From assembly GCF_964199755.1 (NCBI RefSeq), contig NC_133896.1, forward strand, positions 63,343,142-63,407,141: a stretch of 64,000 nt of DNA. The letters run 5' to 3'. Under the pieces are notes generated by a model. That model saw only the letters and a program-made list of their open reading frames with translations. It had not been told where the DNA came from and ran no database searches. This DNA comes from Larus michahellis. Its lineage: Eukaryota > Chordata > Aves > Charadriiformes > Laridae. Below, piece after piece: positions 50,901 through 60,300 of the stretch. Every line of letters starts with the position of its first letter. The first letter of the stretch is position 1. The translations under genes and the position numbers were made by a program.

Positions 50901-52530
50901 AGGTATCCATTTTGGCCCATTTCAGATCTTATCATAATTTTATTCTACTGTGAAGGAAGCAGTAAGCATGTGATTCTTAAATCAGAAGTTTTCTTACTAA
51001 TTCTTATGCCTTTTAGTTAATTGATTTAAATGAAGAGCTTTGCAGCTGGAAAATATACCGATTTCTCAGGACGAGGCACAGCTTGGAGACAGGCAGCAGA
51101 ATGGAGACAGGGTGGGGTTTCTGGGGCTGCCTCTCCCATCCCCAGGAGCAATGCAGACCTATCAACCCTGCTGGCTTCCTTCCAGTCCATCTGCCCCTGG
51201 TTCTAAAACAGTAGCTTATGGGCAGCCAGCAGCCATGTGTGCATTGCCTCCTCTTGTACCCTGTTTCTTATGCAGCTACCCAAACTCTCCAAGCAAGGAA
51301 GAGCTGTAAGGTCAATGAAAGGAGCTGAAGTCAAGGAAGAATGAAGAAGGTGGGGACTGAGTGTAGAAGACAAAGTTGCCTTTGCAGGTCAAAGCCAGCA
51401 GTGGAGCCATCTGGCCTGAGCAGGATAGAAAATGTGAAGTGTTTGAGAACAATGACACGGGGAATTATATGCCAGGGATTACGAGAAGGGAGAAAGACAA
51501 AATGCAAGAGAGTTGGGAGGTTGAGTCGACAACAAAACTACAAAACTTATATTAAAATGTTCAGCTTTTATGGGAAAAGATAAACTCTATTTGCATTAAT
51601 CATGTGTTAAGTAAAAACAACGGTTGAGGAGTTTGCCACTATTCCCTGTAAACTGTTGTTGAAAATGCGCTAGGGCTGTTAACGAGACTCAGAAGAGCAG
51701 GGAACTTAAAATCCCTTAACTACAAGGACATCCACAGGATAGACACGCAAAACCTATGCTGTTACAGCTGAGAGTGTCAGCTGTTTGGGATGTTAACAGA
51801 TTTAGAAGACGTTGTTATTTATTTAAAAGACAGTATTTGACCCCCCTCACCTAAGAGTAAAATAACATTCAAGTCTGTGAATCAGGATACACTGGCTGTA
51901 GGCAAAGCTGTACAGTTACCTAGCAAAGAAAAAGTAAAATCAAAGTTAAGGCATTTGTTCTTTCCTACAGGATCTTCACCTTCACCTGTGAGAGACCTCT
52001 TTTCAAGTGCTGGTCTGTGAAGTTCAATGAAATCACTTTACAGGGCAAGTCTTTCCCTGCGAAAGTAAATGGAGCTAGACCAAGATACAGCCAAATTTGA
52101 CCCCAAATTTGCCTTTTGCTCAGGGGCTATGTGAAGTGCTCTTTCCTCACAAGCAGTGAGGAAACAATTAGTGAGTGTACAATTAGGAGGGTGGATATGC
52201 CAGCTCGGGATGTCAGGTACAGCCTGTCACAGAAATGCCAAACCTGTTTTAAATCTTTGTCCAAAGACTGCTTTGTTCATAAGCTGTTAGGCAAAACAAG
52301 GTTACCATTCCAGAGGGCCACAGAAACTCTTCCCCAGTTCTCCTTTGTGAAATGTCATCCAATAAAGATTCAAGAGGAACTAATTAGTATGCCCTAATCT
52401 TGTATTAGTGGCATACCTTTTCAGAAGCAGTAGGGGGGAGCTGGATTGCTTGAAAGGACCCCCCTAATTGTCTGGCCACTTTCTCCATTATTTTTTGCTT
52501 GCTTCTTTCCTGATCATCTGAATCTCCCAT
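41694..52530 (-). CDS. C11orf16-like DUF4537 protein, 727 aa
   Basis: Ten minus-strand coding exons join in consistent phase: 52417-52530, 50420-50511, 50059-50236, 48682-48910, 47507-48072, 46468-46588, 44970-45214, 43208-43371, 42250-42499 and 41694-41918. Residues about 105-225 form a DUF4537-like module, with VLARREADGYYYLG, FLIEFDKS, LAPGDRVLAPWEARAERFGP and GVLVSFWNGQTKEV. A cysteine cluster covers 294-320 (PCAKCSCRC, HCC). AVVDTAVNTD lies at 402-411. Module, cluster and AVNTD occur in the same order in mammalian C11orf16 as I recall it. Residues about 525-720 are rich in R, E, K and Q with heptad-like spacing, predicting coiled coil. There is no signal peptide or membrane segment, and the function is unknown. 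The start is the first ATG after a likely non-coding exon. The N-terminal two exons are the least certain part. Confidence 0.85.
42250..42499 (-). CDS. DUF4537 gene, coding exon 9
   Basis: Acceptor TTGGAAACAG|G and donor CTG|GTAAGG. Encodes residues 570-653 (RQRLRQRTLQGLEKQLEHKD and on), dense in R, E and Q with leucines at heptad-like spacing. Confidence 0.82.
43208..43371 (-). CDS. DUF4537 gene, coding exon 8
   Basis: Acceptor TTCTTTTAG|AAA and donor AGAG|GTGATA. Encodes residues 516-570 (KSILNGASQERWKEMDFN, then RQLEREQQQEADGIRHQL), where the charged coiled-coil tail begins. Confidence 0.8.
44560..44770 (+). repeat. Possible old SINE (MIR-like) fragment
   Basis: A diverged stretch with CTAGACTTTCTCTTTTTTGC, AATATCTGTAAAAGAAGAAT and CTATCTAGTAGAGCTG resembles the MIR order (cytosine-rich left part, CTGTAAAATG-type core, then a TACCTCATAGGG-type part). 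It lies within an intron of the DUF4537 gene. This is weak evidence. Confidence 0.3.
44970..45214 (-). CDS. DUF4537 gene, coding exon 7
   Basis: Acceptor TTATTTGAAAG|GT and donor ACA|GTAAGT. Encodes residues 434-515 (GLFESRVAEAPI to LLKDKSIT), a serine/arginine-rich linker. Confidence 0.82.
46468..46588 (-). CDS. DUF4537 gene, coding exon 6
   Basis: Acceptor TTATTTCTAG|AGT and donor GAGG|GTAATT. Encodes residues 394-434 with AVVDTAVNTDSW, matching the S-AVNTD segment of mammalian C11orf16. It is too short to stand out as an open frame and was found by phase and homology. Confidence 0.82.
47507..48072 (-). CDS. DUF4537 gene, coding exon 5
   Basis: The largest exon, residues 205-393. Acceptor ATGCACAG|CA and donor AAG|GTGAAA. 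It completes the module (GVLVSFWNGQTKEV), then carries the cysteine cluster at 294-320 and an acidic serine-rich stretch. Confidence 0.88.
48682..48910 (-). CDS. DUF4537 gene, coding exon 4
   Basis: Acceptor CTCTTGTAG|GGC and donor TTTAG|GTACTG. Encodes residues 129-205: GSRERFLIEFDKS, then LAPGDRVLAPWEARAERFGP and ATVLKVMENEEARL, the central part of the module. Confidence 0.88.
50059..50236 (-). CDS. DUF4537 gene, coding exon 3
   Basis: Acceptor TTTTCTACAG|C and donor AAG|GTAGCT. Encodes residues 69-128, ending VLARREADGYYYLGHIAQEV plus K, the start of the DUF4537-like module and the strongest family signature in the gene. Confidence 0.88.
50420..50511 (-). CDS. DUF4537 gene, coding exon 2
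   Basis: The acceptor has an excellent pyrimidine tract (CTCCTTCCCCCCTCCAG|GTA) and the donor is TA|GTAAGT. Encodes residues 39-69 (VSSTSISHVQCCHTANKDPF and on). It is the only reading that is open and phase-compatible on both sides. Confidence 0.65.
52417..52530 (-). CDS. DUF4537 gene, coding exon 1
   Basis: Encodes residues 1-38 (MGDSDDQERSKQK to TASEK). An acceptor-like CTGTTGGGAG directly precedes the ATG, and the donor is AAG|GTATGC. The phase (0) fits the next exon. I recognise no homology in this short N-terminus. Confidence 0.6.
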
Positions 52531-52833
52531 CTCCCAACAGGTACAGAACACGTACTGGATGCAACTTGTTCTCCATGAGAAGTTGGCAGATTTCCTCTGA
52601 TTCTTGCTCTGGGAGTATGTCAGTGAACAGATACACTGACTGTCAGCCCGGGTCCTCAAACGCCGCAGCCAAGCCACTCATAGCGTTTGTGCCGTTCTCA
52701 AACCGCAGGGATCGAATCCAGGCTGCTGCTTCAGCTACGCAAGCATCTGACTGGGCAGTTGCACCATTTTAACAGCTATAGGGGAAAAAAAAAACAAGAA
52801 TAAGAAGAAATAAATAACAAAAGCCCACTCACG

Positions 52834-53100
52834 CATGCAGCTCTTTGCTCACGTGAGACTCTCTATCGGGTATTTCTGTGCTCAGGTGTCCCTGCCTTCC
52901 CGCCTCAGCAGACGGCCTACAGAGAAGGCCTTGCAGGCCCCCGGCGGCTGGCGCCCTCCTCCCCGCCTGCCTGCCTGCTCCCCGCCTGCCTACCCCTCCG
53001 GAGAACAGCACGGCGTTGAAGAGGGCGCCGGTGCGGCCGCCGGAGGAGGTTCCGCACCCGCCGCTCCCTCAGGAACGTGTCGGCGGGACCCGCCACGGCC
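52834..53100 (-). other. Likely non-coding exon 1 of the DUF4537 gene
   Basis: On the minus strand a donor CATGC|GTGAGT follows position 52833 or 52834 inside a CpG island, the expected place for a first exon. No long ATG-initiated frame runs through it into the next exon in the protein's frame, so it is taken as 5'UTR. The 5' end is not defined by sequence. Confidence 0.5.
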
Positions 53101-54250
53101 ATCCCCGGGCGCCTGCCCAGTTGCTACGCAACCGGACGCCGCGGGCTGGATCAAGTGGGCGGCCTAGGAGGGGGGAGAAGAGGGGAGGGTTATTTCATTA
53201 ACCCCTTCCTAAACGACGCAGCCGGCGTCGCTTTCTGCCCCACTCCGAAATGAGCTGTTTGTCGGGGGAGAGGGGCGATCCGCTCCCTCCTCTGCGCCTT
53301 CTGTGGGCGACGGCAAGTTTCGGGACTCATGAAGAACCCCCCGCCGGTAAGTTGGTGACGTCCCGCCGTTCCCAAGTACCGGGGGATGCGGGGGGAGGGG
53401 GATACACAGGGGTGCCGCCGCAGCCACAGCGGGCCCCGTCGCGGGGCAGGCGGCAGCGACAACGGGGTGGCGGTGCGGGGATGTCTCCGTGCCACGCAGC
53501 CGTCTGGAGCGTGACACTTTCCCTCTCTCCCGCCCACGGCCTCCTCACCCCGCCGCACCCAGAGTTGGTAGGCGCCGAGGCGGGCCAATCGCGACGGCTG
53601 TTGTTGGGAGGTGCTGGGGTGACATTGGCGGTGTGGGGGGGGGGGCGGTGGATCTGCTAACATGTTGGCGTCGCTGGGGCGGTCGGCGGGGCGGCTGTTG
53701 CGGGCCGGGAGCGGCACCACCGGGCTGCGGCAGTGAGTGTGGCGGGCGAGGGGAAGGGAGGGGAGGGGAGCGGAGCGGAGCGGTGGGGCCGGTACTGAGC
53801 CGGTGCCGGTGGGTGTCGTTGCAGCGCGGGCGGCGGGGTGCACATCCCGCCGCGGTACCGGCAGTTCCCGCAGCTGACGCGGGCGCAGGTGATCCAGAGC
53901 GAGATCCTCAGCGGCTTCATGTGGTTCTGGATCCTCTGGCACTTCTGGCACAGCTCGGACATGGTGCTGGTGAGGCCGGCGCGGCGGCGTCCGGGCGGGC
54001 GGGGGGGGGCCGGGGCCTGGGCCGGGCTGTGACCGTCCCTCTCTGCCAGGGCCACTTCCCCTACCCCGACCCTGCGGCCTGGACGGACGAGGAGCTGGGG
54101 ATCCCTCCGGATGACGCGGAATAGGCGCCTCCAGCCGCGGGTGCCGGAGCTCCGGCAGCATCACCGGTACGCCCTCCCGCCCCTCCTCGCACCGGGCCGG
54201 CAGCCCCCGGGGGGTCTTGCAGCCAGGCCGGGCTTTGCTTTGAACAGCGA
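52870..54250. promoter_or_regulatory. CpG island, divergent promoter
   Basis: One continuous CpG island spans the first exon of the minus-strand DUF4537 gene and all three coding exons of NDUFB2. The putative transcription starts are about 0.5 kb apart and point away from each other. There is no TATA box, and an 11-nt G run sits just upstream of the NDUFB2 ATG (about 53,636-53,646). Confidence 0.75.
53662..54124 (+). CDS. NDUFB2: NDUFB2, complex I accessory subunit (AGGG/B8)
   Basis: Three coding exons, 53662-53732, 53825-53969 and 54050-54124, join in phase 2 then 0 to 96 residues. After an arginine-rich, import-type N-terminus ([16 protein letters not shown]) come the [18 protein letters not shown] segment, a hydrophobic tryptophan-rich helix ([13 protein letters not shown]) and the conserved ending [24 protein letters not shown]. 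This matches the mitochondrial inner-membrane subunit NDUFB2 of NADH dehydrogenase over the mature region. The human precursor (about 105 residues) has a slightly longer presequence. The introns are only about 80-90 bp. No disruption is seen. Confidence 0.97.
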
Positions 54251-54985
54251 TAAACCCAGTCGCCGCCGGCGCACACGCAGCCCGGGTTGTGCTTTAGCTT
54301 TGCTTGAAGGCTCCCGGCTGTGATGCAGTGCTGGGGCATCGTCCCTGGCCCTGCTTACTGGCCCTCGTCTCTTGGTACTGCTACAAGTACCCGGACACTA
54401 TTTGTGCGCTTCCAAAGGTAAATGTGCCAAATCTCTGTTGTACAGAATGCAGATATCTGCACTGCTTCTTTTTATTGCTTTCACACGCACTTTTTGTGGG
54501 TAGCTGAATGCTCAAGTGCAGGCAGTCTGCTTTTGGCAATATAAGCCTGCAGTCTGTCAGTTTATTTTTTTGATGAGTTGTAGCTTAAGTGCTACCAGTT
54601 TAAAATTTTCTTTATGCTGTTCTGTAGACCCAGCATTACCTAACCTTGAGGACACGCTTGCTGTCTGACTAGAGAGAGACCAGTGCAATTCGCCCCTTAA
54701 AGGTTTGGGGCATTTTGCTTGTTTCCAATTCTTTAAATACGCTCTCTCTTAAGCTGGTGTCACATTATGGCTCTGTGTATCTAACAGCTTCAACTACTGC
54801 TGAAGGCAGCGTGGGCACTGTTGAGGAGGTCCTTCACCTGCTGTCAGTGGTGGGAAAAGGATGGGTGAAAAGGTTCTCAGGATTCTCTTCTGTTACTTGC
54901 AGGTCCCTGGAACTAGAAAGGCCCCTGGAACCAAAGCTTTGGCTCCTTGGTCTTTATTTCAATAAAAGTTAACTGCAAAAAAACT
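54125..54985 (+). other. NDUFB2: NDUFB2 3'UTR, apparently spliced
   Basis: After the stop, CACCG|GTACGC at 54166 is a plausible donor. A strong acceptor (TGTTACTTGCAG) ends at 54902, followed by a short exon with AATAAA at 54961-54966. A four-exon NDUFB2 with a non-coding last exon is the simplest reading. Unspliced use of the stretch is also possible. Confidence 0.6.
54961..54966 (+). promoter_or_regulatory. NDUFB2: Poly(A) signal, NDUFB2
   Basis: AATAAA lies 58 nt into the inferred last exon, with a GT-rich element (TTGTACTTTGTTTTTGAGTG) about 30 nt downstream. Further AATAAA copies at about 55120 and 55235 could serve longer forms. Confidence 0.75.
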
Positions 54986-55734
54986 TCTAAGCTGAATTGT
55001 ACTTTGTTTTTGAGTGATGTAGGATTTCTGGGGAATGAATGTTACAGCTTTAGAGGCGAGGTGCTTGAGTCCGCCTGAGCTTCTGTAATGTTTGCTCAGT
55101 ATATAATATGCTGCCCTTCAATAAATAAGGTGATATCTCCATGTTCATAGAGCGATTTAAAACTGCCATGAATGCATAGTATTCAAGAATCCCATCATTA
55201 AAGCTCTGCCAAATAATTGCTAAAGCGAGGGGGGAATAAAACTTGTCCATGTTAGAACTACAGAGAAGCTAACTTAAAGACATTTTACTGAAATCTTGTC
55301 ACCAAATAACAGGTCGAATAACAGTTGCCACAGAAGCAGGGGGCGTTACCCTGAAGAGAAGACAGACCAACTGGTGCCCAGCTTTCCCCAGGGTGAGGGG
55401 GAAATCTCCCTTGGGTATTATCAAAGTCCAGAATAATCCCTGTGAAGCGAAACCCTCTGCAGAGGTAAAAATGCCTTAGCGCTAAGCACAGCAGTCAAGG
55501 AGGCAGCAGTCCAGCACAAGGCAGATGCAGGGAGGTGGGTTACGCTCCAGGCATCCCTCAGTGTTTTGGGTTTTTTTTGTGTTTGGTTTTTTTTTTTCTC
55601 TTTTCAGAGTTACATTCTAAAGCAACATCAGAGTAAACTTTTCGCTCCCCTTAAACGACCTTAAATTGCACCTCCGGAACTTCACAGAGAGGGGGAGTAA
55701 TGAATTACATGATAAACAATCGCCTTCAGACTTT
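54986..55734. other. NDUFB2 / BRAF convergent spacer
   Basis: About 750 bp between the NDUFB2 and BRAF 3' ends. No coding sequence is visible. Confidence 0.6.
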
Positions 55735-55749
55735 TCCATGCAGTCAATC

Positions 55750-55755
55750 TTTATT
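55750..55755 (-). promoter_or_regulatory. BRAF: Poly(A) signal, BRAF long 3'UTR
   Basis: TTTATT on the plus strand is AATAAA in the BRAF sense. It is followed within about 30 nt by a GATTGTTTATC-type U/G-rich stretch. Position and orientation fit the distal end of the BRAF transcript, facing NDUFB2. Confidence 0.7.
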
Positions 55756-57239
55756 ATAGCAGTATTCTCATATTCACATCAAGTACATAGAACTTTTTGC
55801 CTTTTATATAATACAGAGTTCTTTAAATAACTTTACACAGAAATAGTTTTCTTCAATCTGAATTCAGCTATCAAATTTTAATATGTTTTAAGTCTCCATG
55901 CTCTCTAACCAAACTGGACAATATTTCCCATTGTACAAATTTACATGAGAAAGACTCCAAAGTACAAATGAAGGGACAACAAAAGTAAAGAGGGAAGGAA
56001 CAAACGAGAAAAATAAGTTGTATTGGCAATTACAGGGGAAACTTGAGAAGGAAAGAAGGGGAGTTGCCATGACCTATGTGACAGGAAACCGAAAATAAAC
56101 ATTTTGTTATGAATTAAAAAATAAATACAAGTTTCAAAACAATTACTCCATTGTAGATTTTAAAAAGCAGCTATGGAAATCTACTAACACAATTGTTTGT
56201 TTTTTTTAAGTAACCAGACTGGACCTTCTTTGCAGTCATAAGCTCCTTGCAAACCTCTGGTGGTCAAAAAAAAAATAATACAGCTGAAAGGAATGTTGTG
56301 TTAGCACAGAGTTTAAATTGGTGGGACATACATTTCATTGCACTAAGGAACAAACAAACGAACAAAAAGAAATCAAATCTGTATATAAATTTCCCTTTCC
56401 TCTCCTTACTAGATACTTTGCCTCTCATAAACAAGCCTCTGTATTATGAGGTAATGCCATTGTCTTGACTATATATAAAAATAATCAAGTTTAAAGGATA
56501 TAGATCTGTGTATCTATAAACTTTAAACAAGCCAGTCCTCTCTTACTCCCCCATAGGGTCCGACTACCGAGTGCTACACCTTGCATCACTTTAATGAAAC
56601 GTATGCATTGCGCCTCTCGTGGAAAACCCCCCCAAGAGACCGGTGCGCTTTTCCTAATCTAGGAACAGCAGCCTGCGCTCAAGTAAGAAAGAGCCAGTGC
56701 AAGTAATGCACCACGGATTACAAACACGGATACCTGCTCCTTCAAAACAAGGCAGCGTCACAGAAGGCAACAGTGGCCAGCCTGCATGTGTCTTTTGACA
56801 AAGGGGAAAAGGGATCCAATGAGGCAGCCGATGACCCGATTACCTTTTGCAATTGCTTAAGAAAAAAACATCACCTGAAACGAGGTGGGGAGGGAAGTTA
56901 TAACTGGAGGCCGAAGGGCCAGGAGGAGCACTGCCCTCGCAGTCAGGATGACCACAGCGCAGGTGGGCTGGCTCGTGCTTCCCAGATAGTGGTAGTCCCG
57001 GCTCCAGCGGCACAGGTCAGCACTGGATCCCAAAGGGATTCCATGGGTGGCAAGAAGTAGGGGGCAAGACTTTCCCCAATCCCAACAAACGAGGTGGGAA
57101 AAACAGCGGTGTTAATTTGGGTTGCCAACACATGCAAGTTGGCCACTGTCGGGTTTCTGTCAGTTGAGGAGAAAGTGTGGAGAGGGGGGAGGGAAGGGGA
57201 GGCAGGTAGGACACAAGGCTCATGAAGGAATGATGTGCA

Positions 57240-57314
57240 TTTTTTTTTGTTGATTTTTTTTTGTATTTTTTTTTTCCCTAAAGGTTCACAGCTTTGAATA
57301 AAAAAAAAAAAAAA
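57240..57314. repeat. Facing T and A tracts in BRAF 3'UTR
   Basis: Three interrupted T tracts (about 57240-57276) are followed 24 nt later by a 15-nt A tract (about 57300-57314), so the RNA could pair U with A tracts in a short hairpin. Simple-sequence origin is equally likely. Confidence 0.6.
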
Positions 57315-60300
57315 GCACATGTATTGCACTTACATTTTATTTTAGACAGAGTTAATTTAAATTATGCCCTCGGAACCCCCCACCATCCCAAAATAACCCA
57401 ACACCCAAGTTTGGTCCATTTTGCCCCCTAGACCCAACGCCCGTGCCCAGATGGTGGGCTTCATTTCTTCTCCTAATGTTCCAACCCAACTCCCAAACGC
57501 ACAGACAGATTTTCTTTTCAACTAGGGCGAATACATAAATGCAACACAGAATGACATTTATCAAAAAAAAAAAAAAAACCCCAACCATTTTCCAAACCTG
57601 AACAAAAAAAAAAGAAAAGAAAAAAAAAACCATAGTTATTTTTTGTGTTTTACTTGCTCAAAAGTAAATGTCACACAAGGCTTATTCTGAAGTACAGCTG
57701 CTGCAAACGTGACAAACCAGACAAAAATGACCGGACGGGCCCCTGTTGGCTCTTAAAGAGGCCGGATGAGCTGAATACGCTGCTGCTGTGATGGGATGAA
57801 GCAAATGCCTATGTAGTTCAGAGGTTTCTAAACACTCCCCATCAGCTCCCTTCTCTTAGGGAAATAGTTTCTTTGTGATTTTGTTTAAAAACACACAAAA
57901 CCAGTCATCTTCTCACATGTACTTTTAGCGCAGAATTTGGGGTAGGCAGAAGGATTCCAGATAGTTCCTGGAAGATTGGTGAAACATTTTTACACTTTGC
58001 TTTCTAAATGGAACAAAACCAAATTAAAATTGGTCTGACGTTTTGTATGAACCGTGCATTTAGACATAACTTTATAATTTACAATTATGCTTAAAAATCT
58101 TGCCCCAAAGAAGAAAAGGAAAAGATCTGAAAAAGCACGAATAACAAAACCCATTATTTTGTCCTTTATGGACGAGTAGGTTAAATATGACACTAGTATG
58201 TAGGTACTGCCAGAAGTCTGCGTCACCGCTTTGAAATTTGAACAAATCAAATTCCAACATATGGTTGTTCCTCAGCTGACAGAACACCTACCATCTCCCA
58301 AGGTTAACGTGCAATGACACTGTGTGACCGCTGAAGAGTAACTGCAGTGCTGGGAAACTGCAAGGGGCCCGAGGAGGAACTAAGGAAAGCCGCTGATATT
58401 CCAGAAAACAAAATTAATTGCACTTTCTGGGCCAGGGAATTAATTGTATGCTCTGATATATGTGGACTTCGATTACATGAGTACTAGGCATCAATTTCTC
58501 CTCATCCAGCTCTCATTTTTCACCTACTGTCTCATTCCAAGATGCTGTGACAGTGTAACTTTGGGCCTCTTCGGAGCTTTCTATTACCCTTTCTCTAACA
58601 AGATCTTTGTGTCTTTGGAGGGGGAGGAGGGCTTATTTATTTTTAAATTAAATGAACCTCATTTAACTTTCGATAGAGCAGATTTCAAGCAGCAGGTTTA
58701 CTGTAACTGAACTGGGTATCCTTCAATTCTTAGCTTTGAAATGATCATAGGTATTTTGGGGAACGCTCTCCACCCTCCTTTACAGAAGTACAGCTCCAGA
58801 CTACCTACCTATAGTGATAGCTATATACAAAACTACTGCATCAGAAGTAAACCAAAGCCACTGCTCTAGTTACAAAGCACCTGGTTTACATTCTGTTGTA
58901 CTTTTTAAGGTTGCGAAGGCACATGATCATTTGGCAAACTGCAAAGACTGTTTTGGGGGATCCCTATGTAACCCATTTAACAGAGGGTCTCGGCAGCTCT
59001 CTTTTCTACAGAAAAGATATATGCTAGTTTTCACTTGAATTCACCCTTGGTGTACTCTATATTCTGCAGTTTTTAAACAGTTTCCTCCTTCCACAGTTTC
59101 GTAGTTATTTACTGCTGTCATGGTGCTGACTTAGTAGCTTCTGTGTTAGCATCCTGGCACTTAAATGCAAAGAAGAAGTTTTAACAACTTCTCTCTGCTC
59201 TGCTTTTTTGATGATTTGATTTACTAGGCAAGAAGTAACGAAGCAAGATATTTTAAATGCACGCCAAAACGAAGTGCAAACGCGTATTAACAAGGCTGCA
59301 GTAAACAGAAAGTTTGTTTCGTAAAGTTCTATGTCAAACACGTAACAGAAAACCAGAACACCAAGCACCTTCAAAGTGATGCCGTAACAGTCCACTCGTG
59401 CAACTGCATTTTAACTGAACTTGACTGTACCTAGAAGCTTTGCCTGTCGCATTGTGCTACTGGTGATACTTCTTCCAACAGACAGAAGACGGGTTGTCTA
59501 CAGTACTATGAATAGTTTGTGCTACACATGCTGCACTCACAGTCAAGAAGGGAATGAAATCTACAGGCTGCGAAAGTGTGAAATGTCTACATGCTTCCTC
59601 CCTAAATTTAGCCCCGCTGCCTATCAAAACTTCAGCTTGTACTTGTTTGTGAGGTTTCTGGGGATCTGGCTTCCCCAAATGTTCTGTAAAATGCTGGATG
59701 CATTTACATCACCTGGCAAACACAAAAGCAAACCTATTTATGTGTGATCTGCAGTGTCTATTTTTTCCCCCAGTTTGGCCGTTTGTGGAACGACGTGGTA
59801 CTTATCAACAGCCAGCATTTCATTCATTTCACGTCACGAAGGCCAAATTCTGCCTCTAATGAGCACAGACTAATCCAAGTGATGTTGAGAGGCCACAATA
59901 AGATGGCAGTATTTGGCCTTCCTGACATTCTGCATCATCATCAGCTGCTACAGCATTCAAGTACAAGAAAAGATGATTTTAGATAAGCACAAAAAAAGCA
60001 GAAGTAGAGTCATTTAATGACCTGCATGAGTTTAGCAAAAAAAAGAAATGACTGGGCTAATTGTATCTGGGACCACGTAGGTCTTAATTCAGGCAGAAAT
60101 TACTTTCAAAATAACCAGGCCTCTGTGCTCACACCATCTGGTTTGAGCTCCACTACAACGTTCCATTTCCAGCAAATACACTGCAGGAAACAATCACGTA
60201 CTGACAGGGAAGATGTAACAGGTCTCGTCTAACTGTATGAAAAGGAAAGACAGAGGGGAACGTGTACGCGTGGTTAATAAAGACTTGGATAGTTGGGACT

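Noticed and set aside
53190-54164. 324-codon minus-strand open frame across the NDUFB2 locus
   Set aside because: It is antisense to the real NDUFB2 exons inside a CpG island, where stop codons are rare. It is proline/arginine-rich with no domain.
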